A DNA stretch of 64,000 bases from Jacaranda mimosifolia (GCA_018894105.1 CM032119.1:15145246-15209245), one strand, 5' to 3'; positions 12,924-25,026 are shown, numbered from the stretch's first letter. Notes: generated by a model from the sequence alone, not told the origin. Numbers and translations: made by a program.

Positions 12924-13506
12924 CTTGAAGTAAAGTTTAGCACAAGAATCCAAGTTACAAAGCAAAAATAGCTAAATAAAAACTTGACTACACTTTATAC
13001 AAGGATCTAATTATGCCATTAAGATGGATCTGGCTTCATAAAAATACCTTGATCGCTTAAATCCAAGACAGAAATAGATGACATGAGTGAACACTACAAA
13101 ACTGTCAATCCTGGTGTAGTAGAGAACTGGCAACGATTTCCCAAGCAAATCATCTTCGATTGAGCTAAAATTTGAATAGAAACACCTCAACACCCTTGAC
13201 GATATCCAGTAAAATTTTTAGCAAAAAAAAAAATTGGCAAGGCCTCCAAACTCTTTGCACCATAATGGATGTTCAAGAGCAAAGCTCCCCAATCGTGAAG
13301 CCTCTAATTTTATGATCCAAACTCCCAAGGAAAAATCCAAATTACACTAATCAGCTAGATCATTAGAGGAAGAAGAAGAGACAAGGCCGAATTTGTGGAG
13401 AGGAAGGTGAAGAATATGTGAAACTTCAATACATTAGTGGATCACGCTTTTAGAGGTAAAAATGGAATCTTAGCATGAAAAACTTTCAAGTGGCTGGCCA
13501 CCTCCT

Positions 13507-13516
13507 CTATTTATAG
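13507..13516 (-). promoter_or_regulatory. Candidate TATA box of copia A 5' LTR
   Basis: The minus strand reads CTATAAATAG, a near-consensus plant TATA box, followed by GAGGAGG. The 3' LTR has the same site with one change. Because the Tekay element lies upstream, between it and the start of U3, the promoter is separated from its original upstream region. Confidence 0.6.
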
Positions 13517-14306
13517 AGTTGGAGGTCTGATACAAGTTGGCATCACACCCTCTATGAGATAGTGGGCCAACTAAGCAAGCCACTTGAATGTGAAATGTGA
13601 ATTTCACTTACATTTAGATTTAATTTGAAAATTTCATTTTATCTCCTGAAATATCATCCGAATTAATTCTAAATGCACTTCAAATGAACTCCTTCATTTG
13701 AATTTTCCTCCAAATAATATTCCTCACATTAATTAAATTAACTCTTTAATTTAGTTAATTGATCTTGACTTAACTCCTTAAGTCAACTAACTTAACTCTT
13801 TAAGTTAACTTGACTAATTAATTGTCATATGACACCATTAAGTTAGCTCCTTAATTTAGTTGGTCTAATTAACTCCTTAAATTATTTTGATCAATTTAAT
13901 AATTAAATCAATCAAGCCAAAATGACTAAAAATTAGCCAACCAATTTTTCTCCATAAAAGACGATCATACAAAATTCCTTCTATCAAATAGAACTTCCTT
14001 TAGGCTTTTGCATGCGACCCATTATGTTCTCCCATTCATTGGACATGGGCTCATAACAATTTTGATATTTTGAATATTGAAATATTCGCATTAGTTTAAA
14101 CTCTTTTAAACTAATAACTCATTTAATTAATCTCTATTAATTGAAGAGTACCCAATCTCCACGGTCGATGGCTAGCCTTAAACCTATGGAGCCCAACTAA
14201 TTGGACGAAATAAAGATACTCTTAGTGAACCATTCTAGCTCTATGCTTACCGTGCAAATACGGTCCTTCCGTCTCCTATCTCCTGAAAGAGGCATCAGGT
14301 AAGATA

Positions 14307-14311
14307 TTTGC
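14307..14311. repeat. Target-site duplication of Tekay, left (TTTGC)
   Basis: TTTGC precedes the Tekay terminal TG and is repeated exactly at 24244-24248 after its terminal CA. The intact copia A 3' LTR has a single ATTTGC at the matching place. Confidence 0.95.
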
Positions 14312-15390
14312 TGTAACACCCCGAAAATTTCATAATTAAAGAATTTAATTTTAATATATTTAAATTTCATGATTTTTATGTTATAGTTGCTAAATTATTA
14401 TTTTATTTAATTTTGGTGGTCAATTTGTTACTAAGAAAACTTTAATTTTAGAAATTTTAAAAGTTTGGGGCCAGTTAGAAATTTATTAAAACCTGATTGA
14501 ACAATTTTTGAAAATAATGGGGTTTGCATGTGAGAGTTTTGATCAACAGTGTTTAAATTGTAATTTTAAAAAAATTGTAGGGTCTAATATGGGCTAATTG
14601 AAACCTGGAGGACTAAATTGCATAAAATGAAAAGTTTAATTTTAAGACCAAAATCGGGCAACATATTTTCTTCCTTCCTTTTTTTTTCTTTTCCTTCTTT
14701 TTCTCCTCTTCTTATTTATTTCCTTTTCCTTCTTATTTTCCTCTTCACCGTGAACCCATCACCACTGGTGACCCTTTCACTGGCGACCACCAACCACCAC
14801 ACTAACCCCCTCAAACAGCTCCCTTCCACCATCTGACCACCTTTCTCCACCCATGCATGGCTGGAAACCGACGAGCCACCGTGAGTGAAGAGGACCGAGA
14901 CACCATTCACGGCGGGTGAACTGGGTTTGCACCTTTTCGGCGATGACTTGGATGGTTGAAGGGTGTTTCAGGTAGCTCTTGGCGAAGAGAAACAAGATAC
15001 ATGGTTGCATGTAGGTTTGGCGCGGCGGAGAAGAAGCACACTGGCGATCAGAGCACGACGGAGAAAATAAGGATTGAAGGCTGTTGAGCTCATTTTTGGT
15101 GGCTACAGGCCTCGAAACTATAAACCAAATGCGGTATTAGATTCAGGAGCTTGAAAGGAGTAGATTGGTGGTGGCGTTGAAATTTTCAGGCATGGCGGCG
15201 ACGGAGAGGCAATTTCACCTCCTTGACGCAATGAGCGCACATGTGTCATCGGTTTGTGGTTTCTGAACTCCGGTGGCAAACTTTGATTTATTTGGTTGTA
15301 TTTGATATATATATATGTATATGTATATAGTATGTCTTACCTTGGAAACATTGTATTGCATGCCAAGATTGATGAATGGATAAGTGATAT

Positions 15391-15400
15391 GTATATATAG
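15391..15400 (+). promoter_or_regulatory. Candidate TATA box in Tekay 5' LTR
   Basis: GTATATATAG sits about 1.1 kb into the LTR, downstream of an AT-repeat and conserved at 22443-22452 in the 3' LTR. Other AT-rich stretches could also serve, so this is tentative. Confidence 0.35.
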
Positions 15401-16422
15401 AGATGTAAATGCAAGATCCCCATGCAAGGAATATTGATAGTGGACCCGGACGCATCATGCAAAATGCCAAAAATTTGGATTCTATAATGGTATTAAGAAT
15501 TATTTAATGAGACTAAGTGGCATTGGACTAAGAATAATTAATTGTAGAATTTAGACTATTTGGTATGAATTGATTAGGATAATGATATGTAGTTAAGAAT
15601 GGGATATCATGATATTTAATGGACTGATATAGAATGTCTTGATAAATTCTAGAATAATCGATATATTGGAATACTTGTGTAGATACTACCGATGTGCCTA
15701 TATCACCATGTTGATTTATAAGCTAGTAATGTTAGAATACTTATGGTACCATTCTAGAAGGTTACTAGAGTCGAATAGGAATTTGACTTTGGAAATATTC
15801 TTTTGATTAAGTGACGAAGAATTGGGTCCTGTCGACCAGTAGATTGCGGGTTGTGGTTGTTTTGTTGTAACTACAAGAGGTGAGGATTTGCCAATCTGGC
15901 ACCTTTCCTAATTATCTGTTATTTGTGATAAGCCCTCGTGTGGGTTTTCTGTTTCTGTTCCGTACTCTGTCTGTTTGAAATCTAAAATGTGTTAGAATTC
16001 TGATTTGCTATCTGTTATTTTATTTGAACACCTCTGTGAGGGTTATCGTTGATATCGATTTTGTTTCTGTTTGTTCTGGCTCCTATAACCTTATTTGTTA
16101 TCTGTATCTCAGTTGTCTATCTGTTTATCTCGTATCTGTACTGATTTGTACCGTTCTCTGTTATCTCGCCGGCATATCTGTTATCTGTATAGCTTTATTT
16201 GGCCATGTTGGCTTATCTGAATCTGTTAGTCGCTATCCTGTTGCCTTGGTGGCATTTCTGTCTATTTTGTTATGTTATGTTCTGTTGTGTTCTATTTTGG
16301 GAACCGGCGGTGCGCTAGGGTCTTTCCCCTGGGCATGTGCACAAACGGATGTGAATTCTATTATATGTGCAGAGAAATGGGGGCTAAGGGTCAATTCGGG
16401 CGAAATGTTTGGTTATATAAGG

Positions 16423-16562
16423 CACACTTGGGACTTTCCCCTCGGTGTCAATGATACACTAGGGACTTTTCCCTGGGTCTCGACTGTATGCTAGGAACTC
16501 TCCCCTTGGTATCAGCGGTACGCTAGGGACTCTCCCCTGGGTACCAGGGTGCGCTATACGAC
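16423..16562 (+). repeat. 32-bp tandem repeat in Tekay 5' LTR, ~4.5 units
   Basis: Units have the form CGCTAGGGACTCTCCCCTGG followed by GTATCAGCGGTA. The length is close to 32 bp and the final unit breaks off at GCGCTATACG. A related half-unit lies near 16310. The 3' LTR carries the same array at 23461-23567 with fewer units. Confidence 0.7.
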
Positions 16563-17263
16563 TCGTATGGGCATCCGCCATATACCAGGCTGTTACGCTT
16601 AGGTAATCTGTTTATCTGACTAGAATAAGGTGATTCTGCAATGCATGTCTATAGTTTTCTTGGAATGCATGTGCTTTGGGTTTGTTTTGCCTATCTGAAT
16701 TATGTCTGTCTGAAATCTGTCTTGGAGCAATAAGGCAGGAGCATTTCTTGTTTTGCTATGTTTATTGTTTGATTATGAATCTGTCTTGTTCTTTATATTT
16801 ATTTGATGATCTGTTGAGTTGAACCTTTCTCGATAGATCTCTTATGTATTTCTTAAGTTATCCCTCACTAAGTCTTTGGTTACTCCCCCAATATCTCTTG
16901 ACATTTTCAGATAGGTTTTGGTGATGACTTTATACTTCAGGCTTGGAATGTTGTAAATATGTTTTGTAATAGAATAGGTGCTTAAACTTGTGCATGGAAC
17001 ACTTTTATGTTTAGTGAGAACTTGGAGATGTTTGACTTGAACTTTTGAATTGTAATGGGTATGAATCGATGAATGATGAACTTGTGATGGTTTGAAATCC
17101 GCACCTTTGTAAGATGTGCTTAGGTTGAAGCTTATTGTTATCCTTGAAATTTTTGGAAATAATTTTCTGATGGGCCTATTGTTAGAATCATGTATGATAT
17201 TTAAGTCTGAATCAGGGTGGTGCCTCAACTTTGGTGCTATCCCGAGTAGGGGTGCTACAGATG

Positions 17264-17276
17264 TGGTATCAGAGCC
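17264..17276 (+). other. Primer binding site of Tekay element
   Basis: TGGTATCAGAGCC lies four bases after the 5' LTR end, complementary to initiator methionine tRNA. Confidence 0.9.
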
Positions 17277-17463
17277 TGGGTTAGCGATGACCTAGGTGTT
17301 GAATAGTAATGACATTCATAGCTAGCCTGGTTGTTTGGATTAGTTAGGTTGAACTTTAAATGTTTAAGCATTGTTGATTCTTATATGACCCAGGACAATA
17401 GGATATAGATTTTTGTGTGATATTGACAAAATAGACTTTTGTGAACCTTGTGTTTGTAGCAGG

Positions 17464-18127
17464 ATGGCTAACGACCGTGGCAAAGGGAAGGAGCTTGCAA
17501 TAGGGCCAAGCAAGGAATCTTCGGATCCTACGATCAAACTCTTAGAGGAGGAAATGGCGTAGTTGAAGCTGTGTCAATTACTGGAAGACAAGATCAATGA
17601 CCAGCGTCAGGCATTAATACGTTAAAAAGTGAAGGTGTACCAACTGAGGTCGATGATCGGAGCTAGAGATTAGCTCATAGATCGACTCGTGGGGGATGTG
17701 GAACGAGAACGCTTGCGAATTAGCATAGCTGAGGTGCAGGTACAAGGACTTCGTACCATAAGGGAGCAAATGGAAGCTATATTCCGGGAATTAGAGGCAG
17801 ATTATTGGAGGATTGTAGAGGTACCCTACCCCGTGATTATTGGAGGACTATTACGGCAGGTCCATTGACTAGGTCATAAAAGTCGGCATTGGGATTGATG
17901 TCGGAGCTGGACCTTCAGGGATTCGCCTATCCCCAGAGCCCGTGCATGCACAAGAGGCACTGATTGAGGAAGAAAACCCCGACGAGGATGTTGAAGAGGA
18001 TCCAGAAAAGGACCCAGAAGAAGCTGCGGAGATCCCAGACGTAGATCCTATCCTTGAACCCCCAGTGGTAGCACCGTTGGTGATTAAGGACGAGGACGAT
18101 GATGATGTAGACCAAAATTGGATGTAG
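17464..18127 (+). pseudogene. Tekay gag N-terminal remnant
   Basis: The ATG at 17464 starts MANDRGKGKELAIGPSKESS, then a charged coiled-coil-like stretch with in-frame stops. After a frame change it runs into a very acidic segment (17942-18127, with repeats such as EEDPEKDPEEAAE). The sequence then jumps within about 40 bp to the C-terminal end of protease. No retrotransposon Gag core and no CCHC zinc knuckle are present. A deletion of more than 1 kb relative to usual Tekay elements is inferred, and the product could not build a particle. Confidence 0.7.
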
Positions 18128-18159
18128 GGCCCGGGTGCAATATGGGACGATCATGATCG

Positions 18160-19860
18160 AAGGCCAAGTGTTTCTAGCCAATCTAATGTGAATGCCTATT
18201 CAAGGGTATGACGTAATCCTTGGGATGGATTGGCTGTACCATCATCTGACACAGGTGAATTGTTGCACCAAGTGCATCACACTCGGGGAAGGGACTTCGA
18301 TATCTTCACGCCCCTCGACAGATAATGCTTCTCCAATACCAATCATATCAACATTAGAAGCTAAACAGATTTTAAATGAAGGTGGGCAAGGATTTTTAGT
18401 ATACCTCATTAACAAACCATAGGATATAGTCAGGGTCGAGGACATAGAAGTAGTAGTAGAATACCCAGAGGTATTTCCTGAAGAATTAAACTCACTACCC
18501 CTAGACAGAGAGATAGAGTTTGTCATTCACACTCTACTGGGGGCTACGCCATTCTCCAAGACTCCGTACCGAATGGCACTTGCTGAGCTTAAGGAGTTGA
18601 AGAGCCAACTGCAGGAGTTGCTAGAGAAAAAGTTCATTAGACCCAGCATGTCTCCTTGGGGAGCCCCAGTGCTATTCGTCAAGAAGAAGGACGGGTCTTT
18701 AAAGATGTGCATTGACTATCGAGAATTGAACAAGGTCACTATAAAAAATAAGTACCTTCTCCCACATATCGAGGAATTATTTGACCTATTGCAAGGGTCA
18801 AGAATTTTCTCCAAGTTGGACTTAAGACAAGGATATTATCAATTAAAGATCAAAGAAGAGGATATCCCTAAGACAGCTTTCAATTCTCGGTATGGTCACT
18901 TTGAGTTTGTAGTAATGCCGTTTGGTCTAACCAACGCCTCGTCGGCATTCATGGACTTGGTACACCGAATTTTTAGGCCGTACTTGGACCAGTTTGTGGT
19001 CATCTTTATTAACGACATCTGGTATTGTCTAAATCCAAGGAAAAACACAGAAAACACTTACACATATTTTTAAAAACTTTGAAAGAGCATCAGATGTATG
19101 CTAAGTTCAGTAAGTGTGAATTTTGGATTGAGAAAGTAACCTTTCTAGGTCACGTTATCACTCGAGGTGGGCTAGAAGTGGACCCCTCTAAAGTGGAAGT
19201 AATTGTCAATTGGAAGAGACTTGGAATTGTTACTGAAGTCCAGAGTTTTTTGGGATTGGCCGGATATTATCAGAGATTTGTCCAAGATTTCTCTAAAATA
19301 GCTGGTTCGTCGACCAAGTTAACTCAGAAAGACCAGCCGTTTGATTGGAATGAGGAATGTGAGAAGAGCTTTCAAGAGTTGAAGAACCGCCTAACTACAG
19401 CTCCAGTTTTAGCCCTTCTTGACAGGTTAAATGGCTTTGTGGTATACACGATGCTTCATATAAAGGGCTAGGATGCGTGTTGATGCAGAGAGGATGTGTC
19501 ATCACTTACGCATCAAGGAAGTTAAAGCCTCATGAGGAGAACTATCCAACTCATGATTTGGCGCTAGCAGTGATCATTTTTGCATTATCCAAGTGGAGGC
19601 ATTACCTCTATGGAGCTACATTTGAGGTATTCACATATCACAAAAGCCTCAAATATTTGCACTCGCAAAAAGATTTGAACATGAGACAGCGTAGATGGGT
19701 GGAGTTTCTAGAAGATTATGACTTCTCTATTACCTACCATCCGGGAAAAGCTAATGTGGTAGCTGATGCCTTGAGTCGGAAGGTAGGAATGGCTCATCTG
19801 CAAGGGACAGAAACATCTAAAGGATCGAGTATGGGTGCTGTGCTACGATTAAAACAGTGA
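18160..19860 (+). pseudogene. Tekay protease tail, reverse transcriptase and RNase H (broken)
   Basis: Only the end of protease remains (GYDVILGMDWL at 18198-18230). RT follows, with [31 protein letters not shown] and MPFGLTNA. Its catalytic motif reads FINDIW at 19006-19023, with Asn for the first Asp of the usual FIDDIL. A frameshift follows at about 19024. RNase H starts near 19430, with a frameshift just at its first catalytic Asp (DAS). At 19636-19638 a Tyr replaces the catalytic Asp before HKSLKYL, while VVADALSR is kept at the end. These lesions make both enzymes inactive. Confidence 0.88.
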
Positions 19861-21369
19861 GTTTGGGCTGCAGGAGTGAAAGTATAGCCTGAATTATACA
19901 GTGAGATTCGACAGGCCCAAGCTAGAGATAGGTGGATATTGAAATAAAGTGAATTGGTTGAAGGTTCTAAAGGAACTGAGTATAGCATCGATGGTCAAGG
20001 CACATTGTTATTTTGCAAAAAAATTTGTGTGCCGGAAGAAATGAAAGAAAGATTACTAGAAGAGGCATATAGAACGAGATATACAATACATTCGGGCGGG
20101 ACAAAGATGTATTAGGATTTAAAGAAACATGTCTGGTGGAATGGGATGAAGAAAGATATAGCAAATTTCGTACAGAAATGTCTGACCTGTCAGTTAGTGG
20201 AAGCGGAACACCAACGACCATCAGGGTTGTTGCAGCCACTTCCCATCCCTGACTGGAGATGGGAACAAGTGACCATGGACTTTGTGACCAGTCAACCGAA
20301 ATCCAGAAGGGGTTATGACAGTATTTGGGTGATAGTGGATAGTTTGACAAAGTCTGCACATTTTCTACCAGTCGAGACAAATAACAAGGTTGAGAAATTG
20401 GCAGAGTTATATATTAAGGAGATCGTCAGGTTACATAGGATTCCAATCAGTATTATATCTGATCGGGACCCAAAGTTCACATCGAGACTTTGGAAAAGTT
20501 TGCAGAGACATTTAGGAACAAAATTACATTTTAGCTCAGCTGCTCATCCTCAAACTGATGGTCAGTCAGAAAAGGTCATTCGGATTTTAGTGGACATGCT
20601 ATGAGCTTGTGTTCTGGATTTTCGTGGAAGTTGGACCTAACATTTGTCTCTGGTTGAGTTTGCCTAAAACAACAACTATCAGTTTGTTATTCAGATGGCA
20701 CCGTACGAAGCACTGTACGAATTAAAGTGCCAATCTCCACTGTATTGGGATCTAGCAGAGCACAAAGGTACCGTGGACGTGTCTCCAGGAACTGTGAAGC
20801 CTGAACTGATTCAAGAGGTCGTCGAGAAGGTACATGTCATTAAACAGCGAATGAAAGCTGCTCAGGACCGATAGAAAAGTTACGCAGATAAGCAAAGGAA
20901 GGATTTGGAGTTTGAAGTGGGTGATCAAGTGTTCCTCAAGGTATCCCCGAGGAAAGGGATCAAAAGAATTGGCAAAGGCGGAAAACTGAGTCCAAGGTAT
21001 GTGGGACCCTATGAAATAAGTGAGAAAGTTGGACCGGTGGCTTATCGTCTTGTACTGCCTCAGAACCTGACTGGGATACACGATGTCTTTCATGTGGCTC
21101 AACTCCGAAAATATTATCCCAATCCTTCCCATATCATATCACCTGAGCTCATGCAATTAAAAGGTGATCTGATATACGAAGAACAACCTGTTCGTATCTT
21201 GGATCAAAAATTTTGGGAGCTTAGGAATTGGAGGACTCCCCAAGTGAAAGTATTATGGCGCAATCATAATGTGGAAGAAGCCACGTGGGAGTCAGAAGAT
21301 CTCATGCACCAGCAATATCTCGAGCACTTCCAACATTCAGGTGAGAATCTGGAGGCCAGATTCTTTTAG
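19861..21369 (+). pseudogene. Tekay integrase and chromodomain (broken)
   Basis: The HHCC zinc region at 20060-20200 has Tyr in place of the first His (20068-20070), while KCLTC is kept. The catalytic core has MDFV, SDRDPKF and DGQSEK, so all three acidic positions remain, but a stop at 20602-20604 ends the frame. Further stops lie at about 20638, 20665 and 20872. The C-terminal part at 20905-21369 is open. It has the GPYEI motif, FHVAQLRKYY and a chromodomain ending KVLWRNHNVEEATWESEDLM. Chromodomains of this type direct insertion toward heterochromatin in chromoviruses. Confidence 0.88.
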
Positions 21370-21380
21370 AGGAGGAGGTT
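21368..21380 (+). other. Polypurine tract of Tekay element
   Basis: AGAGGAGGAGGTT overlaps the chromodomain stop and abuts the 3' LTR start TGTAACACTCC. Confidence 0.8.
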
Positions 21381-22442
21381 TGTAACACTCCAAAAATTTC
21401 ATAATTATAGAATTTAATTTTAATATATTTAAATTTTTTGATTTTTATGTTATAGTTGCTAAATTAATATTTCATTTAATTTTGGTGGACAATTTGTTAA
21501 TAAGAAAACTTTAATTTTAGAATTTTTAAAAGTTTGGGGTCAATTAGAAATTTATTAAAAGCTGATTGAACAGTTTTTGAAAATAATGGGGTTTGCATGT
21601 GAGGGTCTTGGTCAACAGGGTTTAAATTGTAATTTAAAAAAAAATTAGGGTTTAATAGGGGCTGATTGAAACCTAGAGGACTAAATTGCATAAAATGAAA
21701 AGTTTAATTTTAAGACCAAAATCGGGCAGCAGATTTTCTTCATTCTTTTTTTTTTCTTTTCCTTCTTTTTCTCCTCTTCTTCTTCATTTCTTTTTCCTTC
21801 TTCTTTTTCCTCTTCACCGTGAACCCATCACCACCGACGACCACCAACCACCACACTAACCCCCTCAAACAGCTTCCCTCCACCCTCTGACCACCTTCCT
21901 CCACCTCTGCACGGCTGGAAACCGACGAGCCACTGTGAGTGAAGAGGACTAAGACACCATTCACGGCGGGTGAACTGGGTTTGCACCTTTTCGACGATAA
22001 CTTGAATGGTGGAAGGGTGTTTTAGGTAGCTCTTGGCGAGGAGAAGCAAGATACGTGGTTGAATGTAGGTTTGGCGCGACGGAGAAGAAGGAAATCGGCG
22101 ATCAGAGCACGACAGAGAAAATGAGGATTGAAGGTTGTTGAGCTCATTTCCAGTTGCTATAGGCCTCGAAACTATAAACCAAAGGCGACATTAGATTCAG
22201 GAGCTCAAAAAGAGTAGATTGGTGGTGGCGCTGAAATTTTTCGGCGACGGCAACGAAGAGGCAGTTTCACCTCATCGACGCAACGAGCGCACCTGTGTCA
22301 TCGGTTTGTGGTTTCAGAACTCCAATGGCAAACGTTGATTTATTTGGTTGTATTTGATATATATATATGTATATGTATATAGTATGTCTTACCTTGGAAA
22401 CTTTGTATTGCATGCCAAGATTGATGAATGGATAAGTGATAT

Positions 22443-22452
22443 GTATATATAG
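22443..22452 (+). promoter_or_regulatory. Candidate TATA box in Tekay 3' LTR
   Basis: GTATATATAG, the counterpart of 15391-15400. It would fire into the flanking copia A LTR. Confidence 0.3.
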
Positions 22453-23460
22453 AGGTGTAAATGCAAGATCCCCATGCAAGGAATATTAATTGTGGACCCG
22501 GACGCATCATGCAAAATGCAAAAATTGGATTCTATAATGGTATTAAGAATTATGTAATGAGACTAAGTGGCATTTGACTAAGAATAATTAATTGTAGAAT
22601 TTGGACTATTTGGTATGAATTGATTAGGATAATGATATGTAGTTAAGAATGGGATATCATGATATTTAGGGGACTGATATAGAATATCTTGATAAATTCT
22701 AGAATAATCAATATATTGGAATACTTGTGTAGATACTACAGATGAGCCTATATCACCATGTTGATTTATAAGCTAGTAATGTTAGAATACTTATGGTACC
22801 ATTCTAGAAGGTTACTAGAGTCGAAGAGGAATTTGACTTTGGAAATATTCTTTTGATTAAGTGACGAAGAATTGGGTCCTGTCGACTAGTAGATTGCGGG
22901 TTGTGGTTGTTTTGCTGTAACTACAAGAGGTGAGGATTTGCCAATTTGGCACATTTCCTAATTGTCTATTATTTATGATAAGTCCCCGTGTGGATTTTCT
23001 GTTTCTGTTCCGTACTCTGTCTGTTTGAAATCTGAAATGTGTTAGAATTCTGATTTGCTATCTATTATCTTATTTGAACACCTCTGTGAGGGTTTTTGTT
23101 GATATCGATTCTGTTTTTGTGTGTTCTGGCGCCCAGAACCTTATATGTTATCTGTATCTCAGTTGTCTGTCTATTTGTCTCGTATCTGTACTGATTTGTA
23201 CCGTTCTCTATTGTCTCGCCGGCATATCTATTAGCTGTACAGCTTTATTTGGCCATGTTGGCTTATCTGAATCTGTTAGTTGCTATCCTGTTGCCTTGGC
23301 GGCATTTCTGTCTATTCTGTTATGTTCTGTTTTGGGAACCAGTGGTGCGCTAGGGACTTTCCCCTGGGCATCTGCACAAATGGTTGTGAATTCTGTTATG
23401 TGTACGGAGAAAATATGGGCCAAGGGCCAATTTCGGGCGAAATGTTTGGTTATATAAGGC

Positions 23461-23567
23461 ACGATTGGGACTTTTCCCTCGGTGTCAACGATACGCTAAA
23501 GAGTTTCCCCTTGGTGTTGGTGGTACGCTAGGGACTCTCCCCTGGGTACCAGCAATGCGCTATACGG
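23461..23567 (+). repeat. 32-bp tandem repeat in Tekay 3' LTR, ~3.3 units
   Basis: Same unit as 16423-16562 but with about one unit fewer. Copy number therefore changed after insertion in one LTR, or during reverse transcription. Confidence 0.65.
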
Positions 23568-24243
23568 CTCATATGGGCATCCGCCATATACCAAGCTGTT
23601 ACGCTTAGGTAATCTGTTTGTCTGACTGGAATGAGGTGATTCTGCAATGCATGTGCTTTGGGTTTGTTTTGCCTATCTGAATTTTGTCCATCTGAAATCT
23701 GTCTTGGAGCAATATGGCAGGAGCGTTTCCTATTTTGCTATGTTTACTGTATGATTCTGAATCTGTCATGTTCTGTATATTTATTTGATAATCTGTTGAG
23801 TTTAACCTTCATCGATAGATCTCTTATGTATTTCTTAAGTTATCGCTCACGAAGTCTTTGTACTTACTCCCCTAATATCTCTTGACATTTTCAGACAGGT
23901 TTTTGTGATGACTTTGTACTTCAGGCTTGGAATGATGTAAATATGTTTTGTAATAGAATATGTGCTTAAACTTGTGCATGGAACACTTTTATGTTTAGTG
24001 AGAACTTGGAGATGTTTGACTTGAACTTATGAATTGTAATGGGTATGAATCGATGAATGATGAACTTGTGATGGTTTGAAATTCGAACCTTTGTAAGATG
24101 TGCTTAGGTTGAAGCTTATTGTTATCCTTGATATTTTTGGAAATTTTTTTCTGATGGGCCTATTGTTAGAATCATGTATGATATTTATGTCTGAATCAGA
24201 GTGGTGCCTCAGCTTAGGTGCTATCTCGAGTAGGGGCGTTACA

Positions 24244-24248
24244 TTTGC
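24244..24248. repeat. Target-site duplication of Tekay, right (TTTGC)
   Basis: Exact repeat of 14307-14311. Confidence 0.95.
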
Positions 24249-25026
24249 CGGCTCTCTAATAGCCTCGATAATTATGTTTCTAAACTCAATGTTTGATTTT
24301 GATTTATGCCTCATCTTTAAAAAACTCCTTTTCCAAATTGTCATACTACCTTGCGCAAGGGCTCCTTAGAATCGATCATAATAAAATACATACGAGATGT
24401 ACTCACCGTTCACAACAACGAGGAGACAGATCCCATCTTGAATCTCACAAACCTCTATATCTAAGTAGTTCACACCCAATCTCAACCTGGATGACCCGTT
24501 AAGTGTTCAAGGAAGAGTCAAGGTATGAAGACCTAAACCGAAGGTTACCATGGATCCTCAGGTCTAAGGACGAATTATATGCACTAGTGTAAGCTGGAGA
24601 ACTTGCCACTTCGGCTATCTAGTAGTTTCTCTGGGCGGGCCTTTAGTGAACTTGTTCTCTAACAAGCACCCACTAACATGCACCCATGCATGGATTACTC
24701 ATGAAACATAGCAATATCCAATTCCTTGGATTTATGCATCGTTAGTGCAAGTCTATTCGAATCTTAGATGCCCTGCCTCATAAGATTCCATGACTTGGAA
24801 TATTTTATGATCACGACTGTGTAAAACTTATTTCATGATCATCACCTAGTGTTTGACCAAGCCCCGTAGTCATGTGTGATCTAAGGGCTTCAATCAAATG
24901 CTAGTAAAGTAAAATAAGCATAAGATGAAGATGACCATTTAATATGAATATCATTCAATCAAAATTATCTCACAAGTGAAATAGTTTACATGCCAATCTA
25001 ATTGGCTTCAGGGTACTATTCCAACA
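24244..25026 (-). repeat. copia A 5' LTR, U3-start segment
   Basis: It resumes the LTR match (24244 onward aligns with about 6357-7077) and ends TATTCCAACA. In element orientation the LTR starts TGTTGGAATAGT, as does copia B. It contains about 34 bp that the 3' LTR lacks. Confidence 0.88.

Larger units (their letters stand above)
12926..14311 (-). repeat. copia A 5' LTR, promoter-distal segment
   Basis: It is the left part of the 5' LTR, matching 4967-6361 of the 3' LTR. At 14311 the match stops and the Tekay element starts. The LTR continues at 24244. It includes the candidate TATA box at 13507-13516. Confidence 0.88.
14312..17259 (+). repeat. 5' LTR of Tekay element
   Basis: It starts TGTAACACCCCGAAAATTTC and ends GGGGTGCTACA. 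It contains a polypyrimidine stretch (14670-14750), a TCTGT-rich region (15940-16300) and a 32-bp tandem array (16423-16562). The open frames 16024-16494 (+) and 14716-15010 (-) recur in the 3' LTR only because the LTRs are copies, and they are not genes. Confidence 0.92.
14312..24243 (+). mobile_element. Ty3/gypsy Tekay-type chromovirus, gag-deleted
   Basis: It spans 9932 bp, with LTRs of 2948 and 2863 bp, a primer binding site, an RT-RNase H-integrase order, a C-terminal chromodomain and a perfect 5-bp target duplication. Long LTRs, the chromodomain sequence and the iMet-type primer site indicate the Tekay (Del) lineage. The internal region is only about 4.1 kb because the central gag and most of protease are missing. 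By eye the first 330 bp of the two LTRs differ at roughly 8% of positions, so the insertion is not recent. Confidence 0.93.
21381..24243 (+). repeat. 3' LTR of Tekay element
   Basis: It starts TGTAACACTCCAAAAATTTC and ends GGGGCGTTACA. It is collinear with the 5' LTR but about 85 bp shorter, partly through a smaller 32-bp array and a missing stretch near 23650. Confidence 0.92.
4967..25026 (-). mobile_element. Ty1/copia retrotransposon copia A, split by a Tekay element
   Basis: A full-length copia element read right to left: 5' LTR, iMet-type primer binding site, a leader of about 1.95 kb, gag, protease, integrase, reverse transcriptase, RNase H, polypurine tract and 3' LTR. Integrase precedes RT, which is the copia order. 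Without the nested Tekay DNA it is about 10.1 kb. The gag start and long LTRs suggest the Tork/Angela group, but lineage is uncertain. Stops and frameshifts in gag and pol make it non-autonomous. Copia B at 45198-64000 is the same family. Confidence 0.9.

Noticed and set aside
14716..15010. Overlapping minus-strand ORFs conserved at 21740-22049
   Set aside because: Conservation is explained by the LTR pair being copies of each other. No domain and no independent constraint is seen.
16024..16494. 156-residue hydrophobic plus-strand ORF resembling a membrane protein
   Set aside because: It lies wholly in the TCTGT-rich part of the Tekay 5' LTR, and its partner in the 3' LTR (23074-23457) is frameshifted. 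The hydrophobicity comes from pyrimidine-rich sequence.
16423..16562. Regular 32-bp repeats considered as a CRISPR-like array
   Set aside because: The repeats are contiguous without spacers, diverged, and inside a plant LTR in two copies.
17264..17276. tRNA-like match (TGGTATCAGAGCC), also at 12911-12923
   Set aside because: These are retrotransposon primer binding sites complementary to a tRNA 3' end. No cloverleaf surrounds them.
17927..18181. 84-residue minus-strand ORF with apparent membrane segment
   Set aside because: It is the antisense of the acidic Tekay Gag segment. GAN codons on the plus strand read as hydrophobic residues in reverse.
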